Part shown: positions 7,377 to 18,300 of the stretch, piece by piece
Numbering within the stretch: the stretch's first letter is position 1
How the letters are laid out: every line of letters begins with the position of its first letter
Origin: Acidiflorens sp963847715
Lineage (GTDB): Bacteria > Acidobacteriota > Terriglobia > Terriglobales > Acidobacteriaceae
DNA: 64,000 nucleotides
NCBI GenBank assembly: GCA_963847715.1
Contig: CAWKAZ010000003.1
Coordinates: 118,854 to 182,853, forward strand
Direction of reading: 5' to 3'
The notes under the pieces: generated by a model
What the model saw: only the letters and a program-made list of their open reading frames with translations
Told to the model about the DNA's origin: nothing
Databases searched by the model: none
Translations under genes and position numbers: made by a program

Positions 7377-9460
7377 GACAACGCTCCAGCTTTCCGTGTC
7401 AGGCCGATGAGAGCAAAACCCGTGAGCAGCAGCGCCAACCCGAGAGCTTCGAAGAAGGAATCGGTGGTGCCGGTTGCGGGAGCGCCGAAGACTTTGTCCA
7501 TCTGCCATCCGGATGGGAATTCGGTGGGCACCGCAGCGGTGTTGGACTGGCCGCCAGGATTCACAATGACTTGCTCGACGGCGACCAGCGACGTGAACTT
7601 TGTAACGAGCCGGTAGCGGATCGCATGAGCGATGATCGTGGAGCGAATCTCCGCACGCACGTTCTCGTCAGACTGACGCCAGTGATCCATCAACTCTTCC
7701 ACGCTTTGGCGCGCCCACAGTGTGGTGATACCGGGATGGAACTTCGCCCTCGAAGCGTCGAATGCGATGGTGGCTTCGTATGGGTTATTGCCCGCTCGTG
7801 CAGTGAGATGGACTTTCCCGACTCGCCCTTTGGCAATGCGCCCGTAGACCAATAAGGGTTGCCGCAGAAAGAGGTCGGGCAGGTGATCGGGATACATGTC
7901 CGCCACCTCGACTCCTTCGAACGACAACTTCACATCGGTGAGCACGGGACTGTCGATGCTGTCGAATAGGTGGGTCATCTGTTCGCGGATTTCGTTGATG
8001 TCCGCGATGTGAGTGAAGGTGCCGCGCCCGAACTGGGCCATCTTGGTGGCGAGAAATAGATTGGGAGCGCTGCCAACGGCAACCGTGTACAGGCGCGCAT
8101 TGCCCAGGTCGCTGCGAAGGGCGGTGAAAATTTCCTCTTCGTTGCCGAGATCGCCATCCGTCATAAGAATGATGTGGCGCAGGTAGCCCTCGGATTGCGG
8201 CTTGCGCATCAGGTGAATCAGAGCCGGGAGCATCTCGGTGCCACCACCAGCCCGCAGACTTTCGACGTACCGGCGCGCTGCAGCGAGATTGTTTTCGGTG
8301 GCTAGTAAGGGCTCGGGTGCAAGTTCGTGATAGCCGCTGCTGAAAGCGAGAATCCCGAAACGATCGTTCGGGGTCAGCCGATCAAGCGCCTGCAACAACG
8401 CTCCGCGGGCCTGCGTGATGGAGGTACCTTCCATGGAACCTGACACGTCGATCATGTAGAGCATTTCCACCGGCATTCGCTGCGCAGGTTGAACCGCGGG
8501 CGGAAATGCAGCCAGCAGAAAATGAGTTTCTCCCGTATCGCCGCCGGGAGAGAGGAACAGCGTTGCCTTCGGCTGTGTAGTTTCCGCCTGCTGCACCTCG
8601 AGGACGAAGTCCTTGTTCGGAAGGGTCACACTGCTGGCCAGTGCGACGCGCTGGCGGCCGTCGGCCAATCGATTGACATTGATCGCATGCGAAATTCCTT
8701 TGATGGAGGCAATTTCGAAACCGGGGTCAAGATCGACCGTGACCGAAATGTCGTGTCCGGAGCGGCTTTCGGGATTGCGGATAATCGGTGTGATGCGCGA
8801 GGCATCGGGCACCGCATTCGTGTCGGGGGCCCAACCAGTGCCTATATGGCCAACTGCCTGCGTTCCGGGGATGTAGCGCGGACCCACAACCATGGGAAAG
8901 ACGAGCCGGACTTTTCCTTCTTCCCAGCGCAACGGTTCAACGTAACGCAGTCGAACGTCGACGTGGTCGCCGGGCATGATGTTGGCTACCGAAGTCGTGA
9001 AGATGTTGGGACGCTCTTCCTCGACGATTGCGGCGCGCTTTCCTTCAGCCTTCGCGGCCTGATAAACGCGCTTCGCCTCCTCGCGCTCGTGGATTTCGCT
9101 GCGAATGATGCGATTGCCCACCCGCAGTTCCAGGTCATACACGGCAGCATCATGTGGAAGCGGGAAAACGTAAACGGCTTCAATGGGCGCGGTGCTGTCG
9201 TTCGCATATTGTTGGGTCACTGTAGCGGAGGCGACCAGTCCGCGGACATCGATCGCGGCATCGGTGTGAACGAGCGGCACGGTTTCGTACAGTCCGGAGA
9301 CCGGGGAGAGAAACAGCAAGCATCCTTCGCCGACTTGTGGCGGACGATGATCATCTTGCGCCAATACCCAGCCAGACAGAAGCGTTGCTACCACGAGAAG
9401 CGCGAGAGTGAGTCGCGCGCCGATTTCCTTTTTGAAGCCATTCTTCGCGAGGTGTTCCAT
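7373..9460 (-). CDS. VIT and von Willebrand A domain surface protein, sortase substrate
   Basis: A 695-residue exported protein. Residues 1-35 form a signal peptide, a VIT (inter-alpha-trypsin) domain follows at about 40-170, then a VWA domain with an intact MIDAS motif DVSGSMEG near residue 335 and ILMTDGD further on. The C-terminus has a sorting signal: APATGT near 660, a hydrophobic stretch (ALGLALLLTGFALIGL) and a basic RKAG tail. The family is known as the target of GN-type sortases, and the sortase is encoded immediately downstream with a four-base overlap. A strong GGAGGA Shine-Dalgarno site precedes the ATG. The binding partner and acceptor structure are unknown. Confidence 0.87.
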   Translation of the reverse strand: MEHLAKNGFKKEIGARLTLALLVVATLLSGWVLAQDDHRPPQVGEGCLLFLSPVSGLYETVPLVHTDAAIDVRGLVASATVTQQYANDSTAPIEAVYVFPLPHDAAVYDLELRVGNRIIRSEIHEREEAKRVYQAAKAEGKRAAIVEEERPNIFTTSVANIMPGDHVDVRLRYVEPLRWEEGKVRLVFPMVVGPRYIPGTQAVGHIGTGWAPDTNAVPDASRITPIIRNPESRSGHDISVTVDLDPGFEIASIKGISHAINVNRLADGRQRVALASSVTLPNKDFVLEVQQAETTQPKATLFLSPGGDTGETHFLLAAFPPAVQPAQRMPVEMLYMIDVSGSMEGTSITQARGALLQALDRLTPNDRFGILAFSSGYHELAPEPLLATENNLAAARRYVESLRAGGGTEMLPALIHLMRKPQSEGYLRHIILMTDGDLGNEEEIFTALRSDLGNARLYTVAVGSAPNLFLATKMAQFGRGTFTHIADINEIREQMTHLFDSIDSPVLTDVKLSFEGVEVADMYPDHLPDLFLRQPLLVYGRIAKGRVGKVHLTARAGNNPYEATIAFDASRAKFHPGITTLWARQSVEELMDHWRQSDENVRAEIRSTIIAHAIRYRLVTKFTSLVAVEQVIVNPGGQSNTAAVPTEFPSGWQMDKVFGAPATGTTDSFFEALGLALLLTGFALIGLTRKAGALS

Positions 9461-9740
9461 GATCTCCTCCAGTGCTCACAGTGCTGCAGCTACAGGAATG
9501 CACTGGCGATGCCAAACGAGAACTGGTCAACGGCTCGGTGAAGAAGCAGGACTTTCAACCAGTTAGCGGCTGGGCGATGTCTCGCGGACGAATGCGTCCG
9601 TGTTGCGGCAGACACGGGCGTGGGAGTGCCGCGACATCGCATCCTGTGGTTCGGTTCGCGAGGCTGCGGAATTTTTCCTTGCTTTTGCTCGCATGCTGGT
9701 AGATTCTTTTGCGCTATTGGTCGAAAGGCGGGGATGCATC

Positions 9741-11511
9741 ATGCATTGGACTCAGGTCTATGACCCCTTTGGTCGCTGGTGGCTTTCTACTCTGGTTGCA
9801 GCGCTGCCGATTATTGTCCTGTTCGGCCTGCTCGCCGGTCTTAAAGTAAAACCTCACCTGTGCGCGATCGCCGGAGCTTTGACCGCGGGCACCGTGGCCG
9901 TTCTATTCTTCAAAATGCCGCTCACCCTCGCCGCCATGAGCTTTGGCTATGGCGTTGCGTTTGGTTTGCTGAAGATTGCCTGGATCGTGCTCGCCGCCGT
10001 GTATCTCTACGACATCTCCGTCGAGACCGGCCAATTCGAAATCATGAAGGAATCGGTCGCCGGCATCACGCCCGACCGGCGTCTTCAAGTATTGCTGGTA
10101 GCGTTTTGTTTCGGCGCATTCATCGAAGGCGCGGCTGGCTTTGGCGCTCCCGTGGCAATTGCTGGAGCCTTCATGATCGGTCTCGGCTTTCGGCCGTTCC
10201 ACGCGGCCGCACTGAATCTGATTGCTAACACCGCCCCGGTAGCTTGGGGAGCGATCGGCACTCCCGGTACACACACTGGCGGCGGTCACTGCGCTTCCGG
10301 AGTCTGATCTCAATGCAATGATCGGCCGCATCCTTCCTTTTACCGCGGTCATCGTGCCGTTCTGGCTGGTGCGAACCATGGTGGGATGGAGTGAGACGTT
10401 TGAAGTTCTGCCCGCCATTCTGGTGGTTGGGTTCTCATTCGGCATTACTCAGTTCTTCTGGTCGAACTACGTGGACAGCAATCTGGTCGACATCATGGGC
10501 GGAGTCGTATCGATTATCGCCACCGTAGCGTTTCTCCATCTATGGAAGCCAAAGAAAATCTGGCGCTTCGACTACGACAAAAAGGACGAGCGACTTCCTC
10601 TGCCGACCGATGCGATCACCGATCGAGCGGGCGGAGAATGGACCGCTAAAGAATTCGATGGATATGGCACGGTGCGCACATATCCGATCGGGCAAGTATT
10701 GAAAGCGTGGATGCCGTTTGCGATTCTGTCCCTCTTTGTTCTGCTGTGGGGTTTGCCGAAGATAAAACTGGCCATCAATCAAGCGACCACTCCGTCTTTC
10801 AAGGTCATGCTGCCGGACGGAAAAGTCAGGCCGGGGCCGCCGGGCTGGGACGTCCCGCTGCTGCACAACGCCATTTATCGCGCAGCGCCCGTGGTTGCGA
10901 AGCCGACTCCTGAAGCTGCGCGCTATGACTTTAACTGGTTGTCCGCCACTGGCACGGGATGCTTTCTGGCGGCGATTCTCTCCGGACTACTCCTCGGCAT
11001 GGGCCCGGCTCGACTGGCCAAGACTTTCTGGCGCACGCTGGTGCGGATGCGGCTGGCGGTGATCGCGATCTCCTTCATGCTCGGACTCGGTTACGTGACG
11101 CGCTACTCCGGCCTCGATGCGGTGCTCGGCCTTGCTTTTACGCGTACTGGTTGGTTCTATCCTTTCTTCGGTACTTTCCTCGGCTGGCTCGGAGTTGCGC
11201 TAACTGGAAGTGACACATCGTCGAATGCGCTGTTCGGGAGCTTGCAGCGCATTACTTCGCAACAACTCGGGATTGATCCCGTCCTCATGTGCGCGGCCAA
11301 TAGCGCGGGCGGCGTGATGGGCAAGATGGTGGACGCGCAATCGATCACGATTGCTACCTCGGCTACCGAACAGGTTGGGAACGAAGGCACCATCTTCCGG
11401 TTCGTGGTGTGGCATTCGGTGGCTCTCGGCGCGATTGTGGGGGTCATCGTCATGCTCTACGCCTACGTGTTTTCGCGATTCATCCCTCACGGGCTGACAT
11501 TCGTCAAGTAA
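9741..11511 (+). pseudogene. lctP: L-lactate permease, interrupted by a one-base frameshift
   Basis: The two parts together encode about 589 residues of an LctP-family lactate/glycolate permease with many membrane helices. The first frame, from ATG 9741 after an AAAGGCGGGG ribosome site, reads to NTAPVAWGAIGTP; the second continues as VHTLAAVTALPESDLNAMIG after one extra G at 10266-10267 (CCCGGTACAC). Removing that base restores the family sequence exactly at this conserved spot. The rest of the second part is intact, including LTGSDTSSNALFG and the closing NSAGGVMGKMVDAQSI. This is either a very recent mutation or a base error in the assembly; nothing else in the gene is damaged. Confidence 0.88.
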
Positions 11512-11534
11512 AACGGCACTTCACGGGGAACCGG

Positions 11535-11564
11535 CATTCGGCGAATGCAGCGTGCGGCTATAAT
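11535..11564 (+). promoter_or_regulatory. Promoter and overlapping palindrome of the M28 peptidase gene
   Basis: A perfect TATAAT at 11559-11564 lies 25 bases before the ATG, with AGAAGGAG between them as ribosome site. The perfect palindrome CATTCG-G-CGAATG (11535-11547) covers where the -35 element should be; no good -35 hexamer is seen, which suggests that a regulator acts there. Confidence 0.5.
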
Positions 11565-11589
11565 TGCCCCCTTTGACAGAAGGAGCCGC

Positions 11590-13875
11590 ATGCGACCGTT
11601 CGCCGCGATTGTTCTGATCTTTACCCTGGTAATTCCATCGTTGTCCTTTGGCGCTGACGCCGCCGCAAGTCAGGCTTCTCTCGTCGGCTATTCGCCACGT
11701 GCCAGCCAGAACGAGCGGGAGTGGGAGACGAAGTTCCGCGCCATCCCGGACCCAACGAATCTGCGGGAATACATGCGGCGGCTGAGCGCTCGCCCGCATC
11801 ACGTCGGCTCACCCTACGACAAAGACAACGCCGAATGGATTCTTTCTCACTTCAAGGAATGGGGACTGGACGCGCACATCGAACAGTTCGACGTTCTCTT
11901 CCCGACTCCGAAAGTTCGTGTGCTGGAGATGCTTGCGCCCACGAAGTTCACTGCCAAGCTGGATGAGCCGGTGCTGGCGGTGGATCCGACGTCGAATCAG
12001 AAATCAGAACAGTTGCCCACATACAACGCCTATTCGATCGACGGTGACGTTACAGCGCCGCTTGTTTTTGTGAACTACGGACTGCCGGAAGATTACGAAA
12101 AACTCGACCGGCTAGGCATTTCGGTGAAGGGCGCGATCGTCATCGCCAAGTACTATCACAGCTGGCGCGGGGTAAAACCGAAGGTTGCCGCAGAGCACGG
12201 AGCCATCGGCTGCCTGATCTACTCCGAACCAAAGGACGACGGTTACACCGTCGATAATGTGTTCCCGGCGGGCCCGATGCGTCCCGCGGATGGAGTGCAG
12301 CGTGGCAGCGTTATGGATTTCGCCTCTGTGAGCCCCGGCGATCCATTGACACCCGGCATCGGAGCGACACCCGGCGCGAAGCGCCTGGAATTGAAAGATG
12401 CGAAGAGCATCACGACGATTCCGGTGTTGCCGATTTCCTACGGAGATGCACAACCGTTGCTGGCGGCTCTGGCGGGACCGATGGCGCCGGAGGAATGGCG
12501 CGGTTCGCTGCCAATTCCCTACCACGTGGGGCCCGGTCCAGCGAAGGTCCATTTGAAAGTCGCCTTCAATTGGGACATCAAGCCGGTGTACGACGTGATT
12601 GCCAAGATTCCGGGCAGCGTCGCTCCGGATGAGTGGATTATTCGTGGCAATCATCATGATGCGTGGGTAAATGGCGCCGAAGATCCGATTTCAGCGCAGG
12701 TCGCGTTGCTCGAAGAAGCGCGCTCGCTGAGCCTTTTGCTGAAGGAGGGATGGAAGCCACGGCGAACGATCATTTATTGCGCCTGGGACGGTGAAGAGCC
12801 CATGCTGCTCGGCTCGACAGAATGGGTAGAAACACACGCCGATGAGTTGCGGCAACATGCCGCCGTGTACATCAACACCGATGGCAACGACCGTGGCGTT
12901 CTGAACATGAACGGGTCTCACAGCCTGGAGCAGTTCATCAATGGAGTGGCACGGGATATTGAAGATCCGGAAACAAAGATGACCGCGTGGCAGCGTGTCC
13001 AGCTAAATGCGATTGCGGACGCACAATCGGTCGAAGACAAGAAAGAATTGCGGCAGCGGGTGGATTTGCGAATCGGCGCGCTAGGGTCGGGAACGGATTT
13101 CACGGGGTTCATCGATCACCTGGGCATTGCCACGTTGGACCTGGGATACGGCGGCGAAGATGAACAGGGGATCTATCACTCCATTTACGACGACTTCTAC
13201 TGGTACACACATTTCTCGGACACGGACTTTGTCTACGGGCGAGCGCTGGCGCAAACCGTGGGGACGTCCGTAATGCGACTGGCCGACTCTGAGGTGCTGC
13301 CGTTCGATTTTGTGAATCTTGCCGATACGGTCGAACGGTACATGAAAAACCTTCAGAAGCTGCTTGCCGATAAGCAGGAGGAGATTCGCGAGCGTAACCA
13401 GGAACTGGACGAAGGACTATTCAAAGCGACCCTGGATCCGAGGCGTCCAACGGTTGCGCCGCCGCGGGAAGATGTTCCGCCGCATTTAAATTTCGCGCCA
13501 ATGCAGAATGCCGTCGAGTCTCTTACTCGCAGCGCGAAACATTATCACGAAGCACTGGCGAAGAAGCAGGCGAGTCTGGGAGATGAAGCTCAGGCGGCGA
13601 CCATCAACGCTTTGAACCGGGACATGATCGAGAGCGAGCGGCGGCTGACCAATGCCGACGGACTGCCACGACGTCCGTGGTACAAGCATCTGCTGTATGC
13701 TCCGGGCGTTTACACGGGATACGGAGTCAAGACGATGCCGGGAGTGCGCGAAGGGATCGAGCAGAAGAGATACGCAGAGGCAGACCATGAAATCGTGCGC
13801 GTTGCCAAGGTGTTGGAAGATGAGGCAGCGCTGGTTGAGTCGGCCGCGAAGCGGTTGGAGTGGGCAGGTCGATAG
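11590..13875 (+). CDS. Exported M28 family metallopeptidase (glutamate carboxypeptidase II-like)
   Basis: A 761-residue protein with a signal peptide (MRPFAAIVLIFTLVIPSLSFG), a PA-type insert domain, a two-zinc M28 catalytic domain and a C-terminal helical dimerisation domain. Zinc and catalytic motifs resemble those of glutamate carboxypeptidase II: NHHDAWVNGAEDP near residue 355, WDGEEPMLLGSTEW near 400, INTDGN near 430 and YHSIYDDFYW near 530. It probably removes C-terminal acidic or other residues from peptides in the periplasm. The ATG at 11590 was chosen over one 15 codons upstream because AGAAGGAG lies just before it and the signal peptide begins there. Confidence 0.9.
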   Translation: MRPFAAIVLIFTLVIPSLSFGADAAASQASLVGYSPRASQNEREWETKFRAIPDPTNLREYMRRLSARPHHVGSPYDKDNAEWILSHFKEWGLDAHIEQFDVLFPTPKVRVLEMLAPTKFTAKLDEPVLAVDPTSNQKSEQLPTYNAYSIDGDVTAPLVFVNYGLPEDYEKLDRLGISVKGAIVIAKYYHSWRGVKPKVAAEHGAIGCLIYSEPKDDGYTVDNVFPAGPMRPADGVQRGSVMDFASVSPGDPLTPGIGATPGAKRLELKDAKSITTIPVLPISYGDAQPLLAALAGPMAPEEWRGSLPIPYHVGPGPAKVHLKVAFNWDIKPVYDVIAKIPGSVAPDEWIIRGNHHDAWVNGAEDPISAQVALLEEARSLSLLLKEGWKPRRTIIYCAWDGEEPMLLGSTEWVETHADELRQHAAVYINTDGNDRGVLNMNGSHSLEQFINGVARDIEDPETKMTAWQRVQLNAIADAQSVEDKKELRQRVDLRIGALGSGTDFTGFIDHLGIATLDLGYGGEDEQGIYHSIYDDFYWYTHFSDTDFVYGRALAQTVGTSVMRLADSEVLPFDFVNLADTVERYMKNLQKLLADKQEEIRERNQELDEGLFKATLDPRRPTVAPPREDVPPHLNFAPMQNAVESLTRSAKHYHEALAKKQASLGDEAQAATINALNRDMIESERRLTNADGLPRRPWYKHLLYAPGVYTGYGVKTMPGVREGIEQKRYAEADHEIVRVAKVLEDEAALVESAAKRLEWAGR

Positions 13876-13919
13876 CATTCAAACCCAGGTCTCGAAAGAG
13901 GCAAGACCCCGGCAGCTAT
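13872..13919. terminator. Possible bidirectional terminator between M28 and gltD genes
   Basis: Nested inverted repeats lie between the convergent genes: ATAGC (13872-13876) with GCTAT (13915-13919), and inside it GGTCT (13888-13892) with AGACC (13904-13908) around a CTC-GAAA-GAG hairpin. TGTTT follows on the forward side. There is no long T-run, so the call rests on structure and position. Confidence 0.35.
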
Positions 13920-13922
13920 TGT

Positions 13923-15377
13923 TTAGGAAACTAACGATTGTTGCGCCGACACCGCTGGCACGATTAGCGGTATCGCTTTCATTCGCAGGTGAGCATCGAC
14001 ACTTGCGGCCGCCTTGCGGCCTTCAGCGATCGCCCACACAACTAACGACTGGCCGCGCCGCATATCGCCAGCGGCGAAGATTCCAGGCACCGATGACATA
14101 TTGTTGTGATCGGTCTCCACGTTGCCGCGCGAGTCGAGTTTGACTCCCAGTTGGTCGATCATTCCATTCCGCACTGGGCCGATGAAACCCATCGCGATCA
14201 GGACCAGGTCCGCGTTCACCGTGAATTCGCTGCCAGCGATGGGTTCGAATTTGGGCGGTGGGCCGACTCGAACAGCATGTAATTGCTGGACGCGCCCGGC
14301 GCCCGTGAATCTTGTGGTAGCAAGGCCCCAGTCGCGCACCCCACCTTCCTCGTGCGCGCCTTCGGTGCGCAACTGCATCGGCCACAGCGGCCAGGGCGTG
14401 AGCGGAGAGCGATCGTCAGGAGGCTTCGGCAGGATCTCGAACTGCTGCACCGATAGTGGCTTTTGCCGGTGGCAGGTGCCGAGGCAGTCTGCGCCGGTGT
14501 CGCCGCCTCCGATGATGACCACATGTTTCCCAGCGGCAGAGATTTCGGTCGCTGGGTCGATGGAGTCGCCTAAACAGCGTCGGTTCGATTGCCCGAGGAA
14601 CTCCATGGCGAAATGAATGCCTTCCAGTTCGCGCCCAGGAACAAGCAAATCGCGCGGATGCTCGGCGCCTCCGGCCAGGACGATGGCATCGAAATCATTG
14701 CGCAGGTCCTCGACAACAACATTCTTGCCTACTTCCGCATTGGTGATGAATTTCACACCTTCGGCGGACATCTGCTCCAGGCGGCGATCCACGATGTGTT
14801 TTTCCAGCTTGAACTGCGGAATGCCGTAGCGCAGCAACCCCCCGAGGCGATCGGACTTCTCATGCACCACGACGGAGTGACCGGCGCGGCACAACTGCTG
14901 GGCCGCAGCTAATCCGGCAGGGCCCGAGCCAACAATAGCGACTTTCTTTCCGCTGCGGACTTTAGGCGGTTCCGGTCTGATCCATCCCTCCGCAAAGCCG
15001 CGCTCGACAACATTCTTCTCGATCTGCTTGATGGTAACTGCGGGCTGATTAATGCCCAGCACGCATGACGCTTCGCACGGCGCGGGACAAATCCGGCCGG
15101 TAAATTCCGGAAAGTTGTTGGTGGCATGAAGCTCGCGGACTGCTTCTTTCCAACGGCCGCGATAAACAAGATCGTTCCAATCGGGAATCGAATTGTTGAC
15201 GGGACAGGCGGTGTGACAGAAGGGCACGCCGCAATCCATGCAGCGAGCGCCCTGGGTGCGCAGTTTCGGTTCGGGGAAATCGAGATAGATCTCAAACCAA
15301 TCGTTGACACGCTGCGTCACGGGACGACGTAAAGCGAGTTCGCGACCGTATTCGAGAAAGCCGGTGTCCTTACCCAT
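13923..15377 (-). CDS. gltD: Glutamate synthase small subunit
   Basis: A 484-residue flavoprotein that passes electrons from NAD(P)H to the large subunit. The N-terminal Cys cluster (RCMDCGVPFCH, then CPVNNSIP) holds [4Fe-4S] centres, followed by an FAD site VGSGPAGLAAAQQL and an NAD(P)H site GGGDTGADCLGT. The ATG at 15377 overlaps the end of gltB by eight bases; an ATG nine codons further up would deepen the overlap and add a basic leader not typical of GltD. Together with GltB it makes glutamate from glutamine and 2-oxoglutarate in ammonia assimilation. Confidence 0.94.
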   Translation of the reverse strand: MGKDTGFLEYGRELALRRPVTQRVNDWFEIYLDFPEPKLRTQGARCMDCGVPFCHTACPVNNSIPDWNDLVYRGRWKEAVRELHATNNFPEFTGRICPAPCEASCVLGINQPAVTIKQIEKNVVERGFAEGWIRPEPPKVRSGKKVAIVGSGPAGLAAAQQLCRAGHSVVVHEKSDRLGGLLRYGIPQFKLEKHIVDRRLEQMSAEGVKFITNAEVGKNVVVEDLRNDFDAIVLAGGAEHPRDLLVPGRELEGIHFAMEFLGQSNRRCLGDSIDPATEISAAGKHVVIIGGGDTGADCLGTCHRQKPLSVQQFEILPKPPDDRSPLTPWPLWPMQLRTEGAHEEGGVRDWGLATTRFTGAGRVQQLHAVRVGPPPKFEPIAGSEFTVNADLVLIAMGFIGPVRNGMIDQLGVKLDSRGNVETDHNNMSSVPGIFAAGDMRRGQSLVVWAIAEGRKAAASVDAHLRMKAIPLIVPAVSAQQSLVS

Positions 15378-18300
15378 GGTGCACCTGCGCGGACGGCGCG
15401 ACAACGGCGAGGGGCGGAGTTGGGATGTAGTTCTGACGGCGACGGCTCACACCGAGCGCGCGCTTGTGCTCGTGTGGGAAAACTTTGATAAACCGCGACA
15501 GCGCCTCCGACCAGTTGTCGAGAATCCACGCTGCGCGGGGACTGCCCGTCAGCGACAGATGCTGGGTGACGAGATCTCGGACCAACTTTATTTCGGCTCG
15601 CTGGCCGTCCGCACGATGGGCTTCCTGAGCCTCGAAAAGCGGTTCGAGATCGACCGACTCCAGATTGCAACGCTTCTCGGTGAAATCCCCGCATTCGTCG
15701 AAAACGTAGGCGACGCCGCCACTCATGCCGGCGGCAAAATTTCTGCCACACGCTCCGAGGACGAGGACCAAGCCTCGAGTCATGTACTCGCAGCCGTGGT
15801 CGCCGAGTCCTTCGACGACGGCCGTTGCACCGGAGTTGCGAACTGCAAAACGCTCGCCTGCGACTCCGTTAAAAAATGCTTCGCCGCTGGTCGCGCCGTA
15901 GAGAGCGACGTTGCCGATCAGGATATTTTTTTCGGGAGCAAACGTGGACGCGCGCGGCGGATACACGATCAGTCGTCCACCCGAGAGGCCCTTGCCGACA
16001 TAGTCGTTCGCCTCACCTTCAAGCGTGAGCGTGACTCCTTTGGTCAGGAACGCACCGAGACTTTGCCCCGCGGAACCCGCGAGGTTGATACGAATTGTGT
16101 CGTCTGGGAGACCAGTCGAACCATGGCGGCGGGCAATCGCGCCGCTCAGCATGGTTCCGACGGAGCGGTGAACATTGCGCACCGGCAGCTTGATTTCCAC
16201 GGGCAACAGAGTCTCGATGGCGGCCTGCGTTTCGGCGAGTAGCTGGTGATCGAGCGCCTGCACTAACCCGTGGTCCTGCGCGTGCACGCAGCGGCGGGCC
16301 ACGCGAGACGGCACCGGCGGGTTGTAGAGAATTGCTGAGAGATCGAGGCCGCGGCCCTTCCAATGATCCAGCGCAGGTTGCACGTCGAGCATGTCGACGC
16401 GGCCGATCATCTCGTCCATGTGACGGAAGCCGAGCTCCGCCATATACCGTCGCACCTGCTCCGCGAGGAAGAAAAAGAAGTTGATAACGTGCTCGGGCTG
16501 TCCTTGAAAACGCTTGCGCAGCACCGGATCCTGCGTAGCGATGCCAACAGAACAGGTATTGAGGTGGCACTTGCGCATCATGACGCAGCCCATGGCGATC
16601 AGCGGAGTGGTGGCGAATCCGAATTCTTCGGCGCCGAGCAGCGCCGCGACTACTAAATCGCGGCCGGTCTGCAATTTTCCGTCGGTCTGTACACGAATGC
16701 GGCTGCGGAGATCATTCAGTAACAAGACCTGTTGCGTTTCTGCGAGTCCGAGCTCCCAAGGGATGCCAGCGTGTTTGATCGAGCTGAGCGGCGAGGCACC
16801 TGTGCCGCCACTGTCCCCGCTGATCAGGACGACATCAGCGTGCGCCTTGGCGACGCCCGCTGCCACCGTGCCGACTCCGACTTCTGCCACCAGCTTCACG
16901 GCAATGCGAGCCTGCGGATTAACATTTTTCAAGTCGTAGATCAGCTGTGCGAGATCTTCGATCGAATAAATGTCGTGATGTGGAGGAGGCGAAATCAGAC
17001 CTACTCCGGGAATGGAATGCCGCAGGCGCGCGATCTCTTCATCGACCTTGTGCCCGGGAAGCTGGCCACCCTCGCCCGGCTTAGCGCCCTGCGCCATCTT
17101 GATCTGCAACTCATCGGCATTCACGAGGTAGTTCGCGGTCACGCCAAAGCGCGCCGAAGCAACCTGCTTCACGGCACTGCGGCGAAGATCTCCGTTAGCG
17201 TCTGGCTTGAAACGCCCTTCATCCTCGCCGCCTTCGCCGGTATTCGACTTACCGCCGATGCGATTCATAGCGATGGCTAGAGTTTCGTGGGCTTCTTTGC
17301 TGATTGAGCCGAATGACATCGCTCCGGTGGTGAAGCGCTTGACAATTTCTTTGGCGACCTCGACTTCCTCGATCGGAACTGGCGTGGCGCTCTTCTTCAA
17401 CTTCATCAGACTGCGTAGCGTCGCCATGTTGCTGCTTTGCTTGTCGAGGAGGTCGGTGTACTCCTGAAAAGTCTGGAAGCTGTCTTGCCGCACCGCCTGC
17501 TGCAACTTGCTGATGGTCGATGAGTTCAGCAAATGGTACTCGCCGTTGACGCGCTGGTGATACGTGCCTCCGACTGCCAGTTCAGTCTCCGAGTCGGTCA
17601 GTGGACGAAATGCGTGCTCGTGCTTCATCTGAGCTTCGCGAGCAAGCACATCGAGGCCAACGCCTTCCAATCGAGAGGCGGTACCGGAGAAATACGCATC
17701 GATCAGATTCTTGTTCAGGCCGATCGCTTCGAAGACCTGCGCGCCCTGATAACTCTGCAAGGTCGAGATGCCCATCTTGGCAAAGGTCTTCAACAGCCCC
17801 TTGTTCACGGACTTGATGAAATGCTTCGCCGCGAGCTCCGGGGTCACCCCATCGGCCAACTCGCCGCGCCGGGCGAGGCTTTCAACACTCTCGAGGGCCA
17901 GATATGGATTGATGGCGCTCGCGCCATATCCACTGAGAAGCGCGAAGTGCATCACTTCGCGAGGTTCGCCCGATTCGGTGATGAGAGCGACTTGGGTTCG
18001 CGTCTCCTCCTGCACCAGCAGGTTGTGAACAGCAGCCAGGGCGAGCAGGCTTGGCATCGGCGCGTAGTCTTTGTTTACCCCACGATCAGAGATGATCAGC
18101 AGCGTGTAGCCCGCTCTGCCCGCAAGCGAAGCGCGTTGGCACAACTCTTCGAGGCCGCGCCTGAGTCCTGCTTCGCCTTCGCTGGCGCGGAAAAGCGCAG
18201 GCAGCGTGATCGCCAGCAGATCGCCGGTGGAAACGCGGCGCAGCTTCTCCAGTTCGACATTCGTAAGGAGCGGATGCGCCAGCTTCAGCATGTGGCAGTT

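Noticed and set aside
9472..9702. 76-codon forward frame between the VIT gene and lctP
   Set aside because: It has no ribosome site, Cys/Arg-rich random-like composition and no conserved pattern.
10255..10310. Programmed frameshifting in the lactate permease
   Set aside because: No slippery heptamer or stimulatory structure was seen at the CCCGG site, and the family does not use recoding.
15304..16242. 312-codon open frame antisense to gltB
   Set aside because: It mirrors the codon pattern of gltB and shows no domain; shadow frame.
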